From positions 1 through 5,296 of the forward strand of contig JAFKJZ010000607.1 of assembly GCA_017305815.1 (NCBI GenBank): a DNA stretch of 5,296 bases. The letters are read 5' to 3'. This document shows, piece after piece, positions 1 through 5,296 of the stretch; positions within the stretch are counted from its first letter, which is position 1; each line of letters opens with the position of its first letter. The notes under the pieces are model-generated. The model was not told the origin of the DNA. It saw only the letters and a list, made by a program, of their open reading frames with translations, and made no database searches. The position numbers were made by a program, and so were the translations under genes. This stretch comes from Hyphomicrobiales bacterium (lineage in GTDB: Bacteria; Pseudomonadota; Alphaproteobacteria; Rhizobiales; Kaistiaceae).

Positions 1-741
1 ACCCATCTCAAGATCGTGGTCGTTGCGCTCGTCGTGGGCCAGCTGACGCTCGATCCAGTCCGTCGAATAGCCTGCCTCGTTGAGCCAGGTCGACGCCACG
101 CCGCGGAAGCCATGAACCGTAGCTCGACCGTGATAGCCCATGCGGTACATCGCGAAGAGCATCGTGTTATTCGACATGAAGCCCTCCTTACCGGGTGATG
201 GGAACAGGAAAGCGCTTCTGCCGGAATATGCTCGCAATTCTGCCAGCGCCGCGACCGCCTGGGGGGCCAAGGGCACCAGATGCTCAAAGCGCATTTTCAT
301 TCGTTCGGCCGGAATGCGCCACAGCGGCTCGCCACCGCCCAGCCCCTCAAATTCCGACCATTGAGCGGCGCGGAGCTCTGAAGTTCTGACAAATGTCAGG
401 ACCATGAGCTCAAGAGCGAGGCGGGTTGCGGGCTCCCCATCGTAGGCGCCCAACGCTCGCATGAAGCCCGGCAACTCAGCAATTGGAAGGGCGCGTCGGT
501 GCTTCACCCGGCCCGGCGACTTGAGAGCGCCGACCAGATCCCGTGTGGGATCACGCGTAGCCCGCCCGCTCGCGATGGCGAACCGAAAGATCTGCCCAAT
601 GGTCTGGAGTTCGCGTTTCGCCAGTTCCACGGCGCCGCGTCCTTCGACCTTTCGCACTGCATCCAGGATCTCTGGCGGTTCGATCGCGGAAATTGGCCGA
701 GCGCCCAAGGGTGGAAAAACATCTGCCTCGAGCCGACTCAT
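1..741 (-). pseudogene. P4-type tyrosine integrase, core-binding and catalytic portion (out of frame with its N-terminus, runs off left edge)
   Basis: This is an uninterrupted minus-strand frame of 247 codons from ATG at 741 to the window edge, with no stop seen. Tyrosine recombinases of this family cut and rejoin DNA at tRNA att sites. The core-binding domain starts at about residue 2 (SRLEADVFPPLG) and reaches about residue 75. The catalytic domain follows, with Arg I at R119 (TFVRTSELRAAQW), the beta-hairpin Lys at K149 (RIPAERMKM), the HxxR box at H210/R213 (HGFRGVAST) and the second His at H236 (ERQLAHDERN). The nucleophilic Tyr is not seen; by family spacing it would fall near residue 246, which is Met, and the frame leaves the window at 247. 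The ATG has no clear ribosome binding site. In intact relatives this sequence is continuous with the N-terminal domain found just upstream at 738-1070, so I call it the 3' part of a broken gene. Translation by coupling at the ATGA overlap is possible but unproven. Family identity is very likely; its functional state is uncertain. Confidence 0.85.
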
Positions 742-1070
742 AAGTCGGGTTGAGTACGGGCGATCGTCTCGAAGGAGTTCCCTGCCGCCGATTTGGCGCT
801 CCGTTTCGCCGCCTTCTTGGCGGCGGCAGGGTCGACGCCGGCGGCGATCTGCGCCTTGAGCTCATCGCGCAGGCGGCGAGCTTCAGCCAGGCCAACATGA
901 GGGTACGCACCGAAGCTGGCAGTTCGGCGCTGCCCGATAAACCGATAGTCGCAGCGCCAGAGTTTGCCGCCAGCTGTAGATACGTAGAGGTATAGCCCGC
1001 CCGCATCTGCGAGCTTCTGCGCCCTCGCGAGGGCCTTGGCGTTACGGCAGGCAACATCGGAGAGGGGCAC
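738..1070 (-). pseudogene. P4-type integrase N-terminal arm-binding domain (DUF4102-like), truncated by frameshift
   Basis: This 110-residue minus-strand frame begins at GTG (1070). It carries the N-terminal domain of P4-family integrases, which binds arm-type sites: MPLSDVACRNAK at 1-12, GGLYLYV at 24-30, a WRCDYRFIGQRRTASFGAYP stretch near 38-57, and ARRLRDELKAQIAAGVDPA in the region 63-82. An Ala/Lys-rich linker and NSFETIAR follow, where intact relatives enter the core-binding domain. Here the frame runs only five more residues (TQPDL) and stops at TGA 738-740. The rest of the protein resumes at once in the next frame (741 downward). Comparison with remembered relatives suggests that roughly a dozen residues are missing at the joint, implying a small deletion of 3n+1 bases. 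The GTG start is preferred because the family's N-terminus usually reads MPLT/SD and a weak GGGA (1080-1083) sits nine bases upstream. It lies 174 bp downstream of the tRNA gene, on the same strand. Confidence 0.85.
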
Positions 1071-1118
1071 TGACGGTATTCCCGGAAAGGGTGACGGTAT
1101 CTCCCTTTCAAAATACCG
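1071..1118. repeat. Direct and inverted repeat cluster in the integrase leader
   Basis: TGACGGTAT occurs at 1071-1079 and again at 1092-1100, 21 bp apart or about two helical turns. Around the second copy is a nested inverted repeat. Its outer arms are CGGTATT (1074-1080) and AATACCG (1112-1118). Its inner arms are GAAAGGG (1085-1091) and CCCTTTC (1103-1109), separated by 11 bases. The cluster ends immediately before the integrase GTG and covers its weak ribosome binding site. Such repeats beside an integrase gene commonly serve as arm-type integrase or excisionase sites, or as an autoregulatory operator. Which applies here is inference; the repeats themselves are plain in the sequence. Confidence 0.6.
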
Positions 1119-1138
1119 ACAATTCTCCGAGATGCCAA
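1110..1138 (-). promoter_or_regulatory. Candidate sigma-70 promoter for the integrase
   Basis: Reading the minus strand, TTGGCA (1138-1133) and TATTTT (1115-1110) are separated by exactly 17 bases, giving a good match to a housekeeping promoter. The -10 box overlaps the outer arm of the leader palindrome (AATACCG, 1112-1118), so a protein binding the palindrome could block transcription. The predicted start, near 1103, lies about 33 bases before the GTG. Supported by pattern only. Confidence 0.4.
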
Positions 1139-1244
1139 GAAATCAGTTGAGACTATGGTGAACGCCCCGAGCCGCAGAACCCAAGCCTCTCCTTGCTTTT
1201 TTGAGGCAGGCTGAGCTAGTATGAGATCACATGAAACGGGGAAG

Positions 1245-1280
1245 TGGTGGGCCCACCAGGACTCGAACCTGGAACCAGAC
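1245..1280 (-). other. Inferred attachment-site region (3' half of the tRNA gene)
   Basis: P4-type integrases usually recombine within the 3' half of a tRNA gene, and a P4-type integrase starts 174 bp beyond this tRNA's 3' end. The T-arm and acceptor 3' strand (from GGTTCGAGTCC to the encoded CCA) are therefore the likely crossover region and the island's right-hand boundary. The partner repeat is not in the window: I find no second copy of the tRNA 3' end between 1 and 1244, so the exact core cannot be delimited. Confidence 0.4.
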
Positions 1281-1320
1281 CGTTATGAGCGGTCGGCTCT
1301 AACCATTGAGCTATAGGCCC
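1245..1320 (-). tRNA. tRNA-Ile with CAU anticodon (could alternatively be read as elongator tRNA-Met)
   Basis: This is a complete 76-nt cloverleaf on the minus strand. The acceptor strands are GGGCCTA and TGGGCCC (one G-U pair). The D-stem is GCTC/GAGC around AATGGTTA. The anticodon stem is GACCG/CGGTC around loop CTCATAA, giving anticodon CAU. The T-stem is CCAGG/CCTGG around TTCGAGT, with discriminator A and encoded CCA at 1247-1245. A G1-C72 pair argues against initiator tRNA-Met. The overall sequence, with G/C-rich acceptor and AATGGTTAGAGCC D-arm, resembles the alphaproteobacterial minor isoleucine tRNA whose wobble C is changed to lysidine by TilS so that it reads AUA. Elongator Met is the alternative; the cloverleaf is certain and the Ile call likely. 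It serves here as the apparent integration site of the left-hand island. Confidence 0.95.
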
Positions 1321-1330
1321 CCGTGGCCTT

Positions 1331-1358
1331 CCGTATCGCCTTTGAAGGGGCTTGTCGA
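1331..1358 (-). promoter_or_regulatory. Weak candidate promoter for the tRNA gene
   Basis: On the minus strand, TCGACA (1358-1353) lies 16 bases before ATACGG (1336-1331), which ends 10 bases before the tRNA's first base. Position and spacing fit a tRNA promoter but the -10 match is poor, so this is tentative. Confidence 0.25.
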
Positions 1359-1609
1359 CCCGGATGACGCGCGAAGCCGAAGGGGTTGTGCGAGACGACC
1401 AAGCTCGCGGAAAAAGCGTCCGCTCCGGCCGGGAACCTTGCTGTGCATCCGCGTGAACGCCCTCCCTTCAGGCCCCATCGGATCCGGGGCTTCACAGCGA
1501 GGCGGCGGATAGTGGCGAGAAACCGTCGTCAGCGCCCCACCGCCTCAGGCGATCCCCATAGGCAGGAGCATTTTCCGTCCGCGGCGCATTCTTTAGTCTA
1601 TCAAGTCTG

Positions 1610-1631
1610 TAGAGATAGTCGTCTATCTCTA
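1610..1631. promoter_or_regulatory. Perfect palindrome, candidate operator for the ABC importer operon
   Basis: The arms TAGAGATAG (1610-1618) and CTATCTCTA (1623-1631) are perfect 9-bp inverted repeats around TCGT, ending 60 bases before the ATG at 1692. The sequence is AT-richer than its surroundings and lies where an upstream regulator would act. Related partial elements lie just upstream: tandem AGTCTAT (1595-1601) and AGTCTGT (1604-1610), and a second GTCTATC (1596-1602) matching 1621-1627. The length and symmetry suit a dimeric repressor such as a LacI-, TetR- or GntR-type protein, but the regulator is not visible and the family cannot be decided from the motif. Confidence 0.5.
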
Positions 1632-1691
1632 TTCTCTCCGCAATGAAGCTCCCCTCCCCGGGGCCGCGCCGATTTCGCCGGAGACATCAAA

Positions 1692-3305
1692 ATGAAAAAG
1701 GTCCTGTTTGTCACGCCCGCAGGCGCGCGCTACGGCGTGGCGCTGGCGGCCCTGCTGGCTTTCCCGCCCCTGGCATCGGCTGCCGGCCAGGAACAGCGCG
1801 TGCTCACCATCGGCCTGGCCGAGCAGTCGCAGTGCATCGATCCGCAGCAGGACAACTACGGCTACGCCGCGATCGAAGGCCGAGGCCTTGTCGATTCCCT
1901 GACGGACCAGAGCTACGAAGACCCGTCGAGGATCGTGCCCTGGCTGGCCCAGTCCTGGGACATCAGCGATGACGCGACGAGCTACACGTTCCATCTGCGC
2001 CAGGATGTGACCTTCAGCGACGGCAGCAAGCTCGACGCGAATGTGGTGAAGGCGAATTTCGATACGGTCTCGAAGATCCCCGGCGCGGCCGGCGCCTCGT
2101 ATTTCAAGGGAGCGAAGGCGATCAGCGTCGTCGACGACCACACGATCCGGATCGATTTCGACCAGCCGAACGTGCCCTTCCTCGCCGCCACCTCGACGGG
2201 CGAACTGGGCATCGTCTCGCCCGCGACGCTGGCCAAGACGCCCGAGCAGCGGTGCCATGAAGGCGTCGTCGGCTCCGGCCCGTTCGTGCTCGACGACGTC
2301 AAGCTGAACGAGAAGACCGAACTCGTGAAGCGCGCCGGCTACAACTGGCCGTCGGCGCTGCGCAAGCATGGCGGCGAGGCGCATCTCGACCGCATCGTCT
2401 ATCGCATCATCCCGGAAGCGACGGTCCGCACCGGCGCGCTCCGCAGTGGCCAGGTCGATATCATCCAGGCCACCGGCTATGACGATGCGGCGACGCTCGA
2501 GCAGGAAGGTTTCCCGCTCAGCAAGATCGAGTCGCTCGGCACGGCCGTCAACCTGCTCATCAATACGTCGCGCGGCATCCTCGCCGACCAGCCGGTGCGG
2601 CTCGCCTTCAGCAAGGCCATCAATCGCCAGGAGGTCGTCGACCTCGCCTTCTCCGGCTACAAGATCCCCGCTTCGGGTGTCCTGACCCGCAAGACCCCAG
2701 GCTATCTCGACCAGAGCGAACTCCTCGCCTTTGACCTCGACGGCGCGAAGAAGCTGCTCGACGAAGCCGGATGGGTCCCGGGCGGCGACGGCATCCGCGT
2801 CAAGGACGGCAAGCCGCTCAGCATCACGATCTCGTTCTATGCCGCGCCGATCAATCAGGCCTTCCTCGAGGTGGTGCAGCAGCAGGTCCGCGACGCGGGC
2901 TTCGAACTCAAGCTGCGTCCGCTGACCGGCGGCGCCTATGACGAAGCGCTGCTGGCCGGCGACTACGACCTGCATCGCTGGGAATGGTCACTGGGCGACC
3001 CGGACGTGCTGCGCCAGCTCTATTCGACCAAGGCCTTGAACCGCTTCCGCCTGCCGGCCGAGAACGCGATCGACGCGCCGCTCGAGGCGCAGCGCGCGAC
3101 CAAGGATCCGTCCGAGCGCAGGAAGCTGACCGACGCCGTGCAGAAGACGATCCTGGAACAGGCCTTCGCCGTTCCGGTGTTCTTCACCCAGGAACTCTGG
3201 TCCGAGAACGGCAAGGTGAAGGGCGTCGACTGGGGCGGTCCGGGCGCCGGTTCGACCAGCCAGATCCTCTATGACGCGACCGTCGATACGGCCGCCTCCA
3301 ACTGA
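1692..3305 (+). CDS. Periplasmic substrate-binding protein of a peptide/nickel-type ABC importer (SBP family 5)
   Basis: This 537-residue protein, a usual length for the DppA/OppA/NikA-like family, should capture ligand in the periplasm and hand it to the permeases encoded next. A Sec signal peptide is clear: MKK at 1-3, hydrophobic core about 15-27, and likely cleavage after ASA at residue 30. There is no lipobox Cys, so it should be soluble in the periplasm. Family landmarks are IVPWLAQSW near 80-88, LRQDVTFSDG near 102-111, VGSGPF at 193-198, VRLAFSKAINRQEVVDLAF in the middle, the LLDEAGW motif, and DYDLHRWEW followed by DPDVL near the C-terminus. Two cysteines, C48 and C188, may form a disulfide. 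The start is supported by GGAG (1680-1683) eight bases upstream and by the signal peptide. It is the first gene of the operon, with a palindrome upstream and a hairpin downstream. The ligand cannot be assigned: this family binds di- and oligopeptides, opines, nickel, heme and sugars. Confidence 0.93.
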   Translation: MKKVLFVTPAGARYGVALAALLAFPPLASAAGQEQRVLTIGLAEQSQCIDPQQDNYGYAAIEGRGLVDSLTDQSYEDPSRIVPWLAQSWDISDDATSYTFHLRQDVTFSDGSKLDANVVKANFDTVSKIPGAAGASYFKGAKAISVVDDHTIRIDFDQPNVPFLAATSTGELGIVSPATLAKTPEQRCHEGVVGSGPFVLDDVKLNEKTELVKRAGYNWPSALRKHGGEAHLDRIVYRIIPEATVRTGALRSGQVDIIQATGYDDAATLEQEGFPLSKIESLGTAVNLLINTSRGILADQPVRLAFSKAINRQEVVDLAFSGYKIPASGVLTRKTPGYLDQSELLAFDLDGAKKLLDEAGWVPGGDGIRVKDGKPLSITISFYAAPINQAFLEVVQQQVRDAGFELKLRPLTGGAYDEALLAGDYDLHRWEWSLGDPDVLRQLYSTKALNRFRLPAENAIDAPLEAQRATKDPSERRKLTDAVQKTILEQAFAVPVFFTQELWSENGKVKGVDWGGPGAGSTSQILYDATVDTAASN

Positions 3306-3316
3306 CGCGCGCATGA

Positions 3317-3352
3317 CGGGCGGGAGCCTTTGTCCCGCCCGCCTTCTTTTCC
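3317..3352 (+). terminator. Hairpin with T-rich tail between binding-protein and permease genes (attenuator or partial terminator)
   Basis: A perfect 9-bp stem, CGGGCGGGA (3317-3325) with TCCCGCCCG (3333-3341), closes a 7-base loop and is followed by a pyrimidine-rich tail containing TTCTTTT (3344-3350). It starts 12 bases after the binding-protein stop codon and ends before the first permease. Operons of this type often have such a structure here; it limits read-through or protects the upstream mRNA, so that binding protein exceeds permease. The tail is not a pure T run, so partial termination is more likely than complete. Confidence 0.7.
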
Positions 3353-3373
3353 TGCAATGCGGATACCGAAACG

Positions 3374-4342
3374 ATGGGAAGCTTCGTTCTGAAACGAGCG
3401 CTTCATGCCTTGGGCGTCCTCTGGGCGACCTTCACCGCGGCATTCCTTCTTCTCTACGTGCTTCCCGGCGATGCGGCGCTCAGCAAGATGAACCTGGGCG
3501 CAGGCGGCAGCGGGTTCTCGGCCGAGGCGCTGGAAAGGATGCGCGCCGAGATGGGACTGGACCGATCGGTCCTGGTTCAATATCTGCGCGCCCTCGCAGC
3601 GGCGCTGCATGGAGATTTCGGCGTCTCGGTGCAGACGGGGCAAGGCGCGCTGCCGATGTTCGCGCAAGCCGTGCCCGAAACGCTAAAGCTCGCGGCGCTG
3701 GCACTCGTCTTCGCGCTCCTGCTCGGCACCGGCCTGTCGCTGTTGACGGCCTATGTCCGCTCCCAAAAGCTTCGCCATGCACTGCAGGCGCTTCCGGTGA
3801 TCGGGGTTTCGATGCCCTCCTTCTGGATCGGCCTCGTCCTGCTGCAGATCTTCTCGTTCAAGCTGAGACTGCTGCCCGGCATGGGCAATGAAGGCCTGGC
3901 CAATCTCATCCTGCCGGCCTTCGTCCTCGCCATTCCGACCACCGCGCTGATCGCGCAGATCCTGTCGCGCGGCCTGCGGTCGGCGCTGGGCTCCGCCTAT
4001 GTCGCGACCGCGCAGGGACGCGGCGCGAGCCGGGCCCGGCTCATCTTTGGACATGCGTTCCGGAACTCGGTCATCCCGGTCGTCACCGCCCTTGGCATGG
4101 CGAGCGGCCAGCTCATCGCCGGCTCGGTCGTTGTCGAGACCGTGTTCTCCCGCTCGGGGATCGGCCTGCTGACGGTCAAGGCGGTCCTCTTCCAGGATAC
4201 GCCTATCGTGCTGGTCGCGGTCCTCTTCGCCGCCTCGGTCTTCGTCACGGTCAATCTCATCGTCGACATCCTTTATCCGCTGATCGATCCGCGCATCGAA
4301 ATCGGCGTGCGACGCACGGCAGGCGCGGGAGGCCGCTCATGA
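3374..4342 (+). CDS. ABC transporter permease, DppB/OppB-like
   Basis: This 322-residue inner-membrane subunit is one half of the translocation channel. It starts with the family's typical short N-terminus and first helix (about 9-30) ending in VLPGDA, followed by a periplasmic segment with MGLDRSVLVQYLRALAAALHGDFGVS at 60-85. Further helices lie at about 104-128, 138-160, 177-197, 234-256 and 279-302. The cytoplasmic EAA loop that docks on the ATPase is at 209-237 (YVATAQGRGASR through IPVV), with the conserved Gly at 217 and Pro at 235. The conserved VVVETVFSRSGIG (252-264) and closing YPLIDPRI (301-308) are DppB hallmarks. Start ATG 3374 has only a weak GGA upstream. It is 68 bp from the binding-protein gene across a hairpin, and its stop overlaps the next gene by four bases (ATGA, 4339-4342). 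Membrane topology is estimated by eye. Confidence 0.93.
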   Translation: MGSFVLKRALHALGVLWATFTAAFLLLYVLPGDAALSKMNLGAGGSGFSAEALERMRAEMGLDRSVLVQYLRALAAALHGDFGVSVQTGQGALPMFAQAVPETLKLAALALVFALLLGTGLSLLTAYVRSQKLRHALQALPVIGVSMPSFWIGLVLLQIFSFKLRLLPGMGNEGLANLILPAFVLAIPTTALIAQILSRGLRSALGSAYVATAQGRGASRARLIFGHAFRNSVIPVVTALGMASGQLIAGSVVVETVFSRSGIGLLTVKAVLFQDTPIVLVAVLFAASVFVTVNLIVDILYPLIDPRIEIGVRRTAGAGGRS

Positions 4343-5256
4343 GCAGCATCGGCGTCACCGAGCCACGCGACGGCGATCTCGCCGACCGGCCATCGCGCGG
4401 ACCAGCCGCCGTCAGGGCCGCCGGGGACCTCGCCAGCCGCCTCGCGCGGGCCGCCCTCCGGCAACCGGGGCTGTCGCTCGCCGTCATCGTCCTCGCCGTC
4501 ATCGCGCTCGCTGCGCTGTTTCCAGAACTCCTCACCTCCTACAACCCGATTCGCGGCCAGGGCGGCGCACGGCTGAAGCCGCCCAGCGCGGAACACTGGT
4601 TCGGCACCGACCAGATGGGCCGCGATCTGTTCACGCGCGTCGTCTACGGCACCCGTCAGTCCCTGAAGGCGGTCGTGCTGGCCGTCGGCATCGGCATGTT
4701 GGTCGGATGCGGCATCGGGCTCGCGGCCGGCTATGTCGGGCGTTGGGTCGACGACATCCTGATGCGGCTGATGGACGTGCTCCTGTCCGTACCGATGCTG
4801 CTGATCTCGCTTGCAATCATCAATGCGCTCGGCTTCGGCATGGTCAACATCGCGATTGCCGTCGGCATCGGCAGCGTCGCCGGCTTCGCCCGCGTGACGC
4901 GGTCGCAGGTGCTGAAGATCCGGTCCGGCGCCTTCGTGGAAGCGACGCTGTTCGCCGGAACTAGCCGTCTCACCGTGCTGCGCCGACACATCATTCCAAA
5001 TGCGCTAGGCCCTGTCGTCGTGCTCGCGACCCTGGAACTAGGCTGGGCCATCCTGAGCGTGTCGGCGCTGTCCTTCCTCGGCTTCGGCCCTCCGCCACCC
5101 ACGCCCGAATGGGGCCTGCTGGTAGCAGGCGGCAGGGACTACATGACCGCCGCATGGTGGCTCACCACCATGCCAGGGCTCGTCATTCTCGCCACAGTAC
5201 TTGCCGCCAACCGCGTGGCGCAGTCGCTCTCCGGCCGCGAGATGAGCGCGTCATGA
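4339..5256 (+). CDS. ABC transporter permease, DppC/OppC-like
   Basis: This 305-residue inner-membrane partner of the DppB-like protein has a cytoplasmic N-terminal tail of about 40 residues and a first helix at about 44-66. The family's periplasmic signature follows: LKPPSAEHWFGTDQMGRDLF at 79-98, then VVYGTRQSL. Further helices lie at about 108-132, 145-167, 171-192, 221-249 and 273-292. The EAA loop that contacts the ATPase is at 199-228 (FVEATLFAGTSR through IIPNALGP), with the conserved Gly at 207 and Pro at 220. SALSFLGFGPPPPTPEWG at 242-259 is characteristic of the C subunit. The C-terminus (NRVAQSLSGREMSAS) departs from the usual NLLGDxLRDxLDPR ending but keeps the length. The start is well supported: GGGAGG (4327-4332) lies six bases upstream and the ATG overlaps the previous stop. 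Its own TGA overlaps the next ATG (5253-5256), so the three frames are probably translationally coupled. Confidence 0.93.
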   Translation: MSSIGVTEPRDGDLADRPSRGPAAVRAAGDLASRLARAALRQPGLSLAVIVLAVIALAALFPELLTSYNPIRGQGGARLKPPSAEHWFGTDQMGRDLFTRVVYGTRQSLKAVVLAVGIGMLVGCGIGLAAGYVGRWVDDILMRLMDVLLSVPMLLISLAIINALGFGMVNIAIAVGIGSVAGFARVTRSQVLKIRSGAFVEATLFAGTSRLTVLRRHIIPNALGPVVVLATLELGWAILSVSALSFLGFGPPPPTPEWGLLVAGGRDYMTAAWWLTTMPGLVILATVLAANRVAQSLSGREMSAS

Positions 5257-5296
5257 CGCCCGCACCATTCCAGCGCGTCGCAGCGGCTGATGCTCC
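5253..5296 (+). CDS. Start of next operon gene, probably the ABC transporter ATP-binding subunit (partial)
   Basis: An ATG at 5253 overlaps the permease stop as ATGA and opens a frame that stays open to the right edge (14 codons plus two bases, MTPAPFQRVAAADA). A weak GAG (5244-5246) lies six bases upstream. Too little is present to show any Walker motif. The ATPase call rests on context: peptide/nickel-type importers nearly always encode one or two ATPases (DppD/DppF-like, or a fused pair) directly after the C permease. Confidence 0.6.
   Translation, partial: MTPAPFQRVAAADA

Larger units (their letters stand above)
1321..1691. other. Intergenic region without a credible gene
   Basis: This stretch separates the divergently oriented tRNA-Ile and ABC importer operon. 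Short open frames exist on both strands, but none shows a recognisable protein pattern or a good ribosome binding site; one minus-strand frame simply reads into the tRNA. It holds the possible tRNA promoter near 1331-1358, a short GC-rich inverted repeat (GCCCC at 1472-1476, GGGGC at 1486-1490, enclosing CGGATCCG), and the strong palindrome at 1610-1631 in the more AT-rich part nearest the operon. I could not identify a convincing promoter for the operon. Confidence 0.6.

Noticed and set aside
551..1138. Minus-strand open frame of 195 residues overlapping the integrase
   Set aside because: Its translation shows no family pattern, while two other frames of the same DNA give continuous integrase homology.
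1185..1207. GCCTC/GAGGC inverted repeat with a run of six T in between
   Set aside because: The stem is only 5 bp and the T-run is in the loop rather than after the stem, so it does not fit an intrinsic terminator on either strand.
1472..1490. GCCCC/GGGGC inverted repeat enclosing CGGATCCG
   Set aside because: Short arms in GC-rich DNA, no T-tract and no position relative to a start that would suggest function; likely chance.
1283..1495. Minus-strand 70-residue frame ending in SSMVRADRS
   Set aside because: The C-terminus is simply the translation of the tRNA gene's 5' half, a common annotation artefact; no other coding support.
1629..2975. Long minus-strand open frame (448 residues) opposite the binding-protein gene
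   Set aside because: It lies antisense to a gene with clear family motifs and signal peptide; its Arg/Asp/Glu/Ala/Val-rich composition without motifs is what the complementary strand of GC-rich coding DNA produces.
4273..4989. Minus-strand open frame (238 residues) opposite the DppC-like permease
   Set aside because: Low-complexity Asp/His/Arg/Gly-rich translation fully antisense to a well-supported permease; a shadow frame.
1..5296. CRISPR array, insertion sequence, toxin-antitoxin or defence system
   Set aside because: I saw no regularly spaced repeats, no transposase or terminal inverted repeats, and no small gene pair; the only mobile-element signal is the broken integrase.

Overview
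The window looks like high-GC proteobacterial chromosome, most likely an alphaproteobacterium. The tRNA-Ile(CAU) resembles alphaproteobacterial copies I remember, and the ABC transporter genes use strongly G/C-ending codons. This assignment is inference from style, not a database match.

Layout. (1) Positions 1-1070, minus strand: a P4-type tyrosine integrase broken into two reading frames. The N-terminal DNA-binding piece (738-1070) stops at a TGA that overlaps, as ATGA, the first ATG of the catalytic piece (741 down to the window edge). The joint lacks roughly a dozen residues that the family normally has. (2) Positions 1071-1244: the integrase leader, with a candidate promoter and a compact cluster of direct and inverted repeats. 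(3) Positions 1245-1320, minus strand: a complete tRNA-Ile(CAU) gene with encoded CCA, the likely insertion site. The mobile island therefore lies to the left and extends past position 1, while sequence to the right is chromosomal backbone. (4) Positions 1321-1691: intergenic DNA with no credible gene. It holds the upstream side of the tRNA and a perfect 9-bp-arm palindrome at 1610-1631, a candidate operator for the next operon. (5) Positions 1692-5296, plus strand: a peptide/nickel-type (Dpp/Opp-like) ABC importer operon. Its order is periplasmic substrate-binding protein, a GC-rich hairpin with a T-rich tail, a DppB-like permease, a DppC-like permease, and the first 14 codons of a further gene that is probably the ATPase.

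Working together: the binding protein captures a ligand (peptide, opine, glycoside or similar; not identifiable here) in the periplasm and delivers it to the two-permease channel, which is powered by ATPase(s) encoded beyond the right edge. The hairpin after the first gene probably makes the binding protein more abundant than the membrane subunits. The two downstream junctions are 4-base ATGA overlaps, indicating coupled translation. I see no CRISPR array, insertion sequence or obviously new system. The most interesting parts are the decayed integrase with its repeat-rich leader and the operator-like palindrome.
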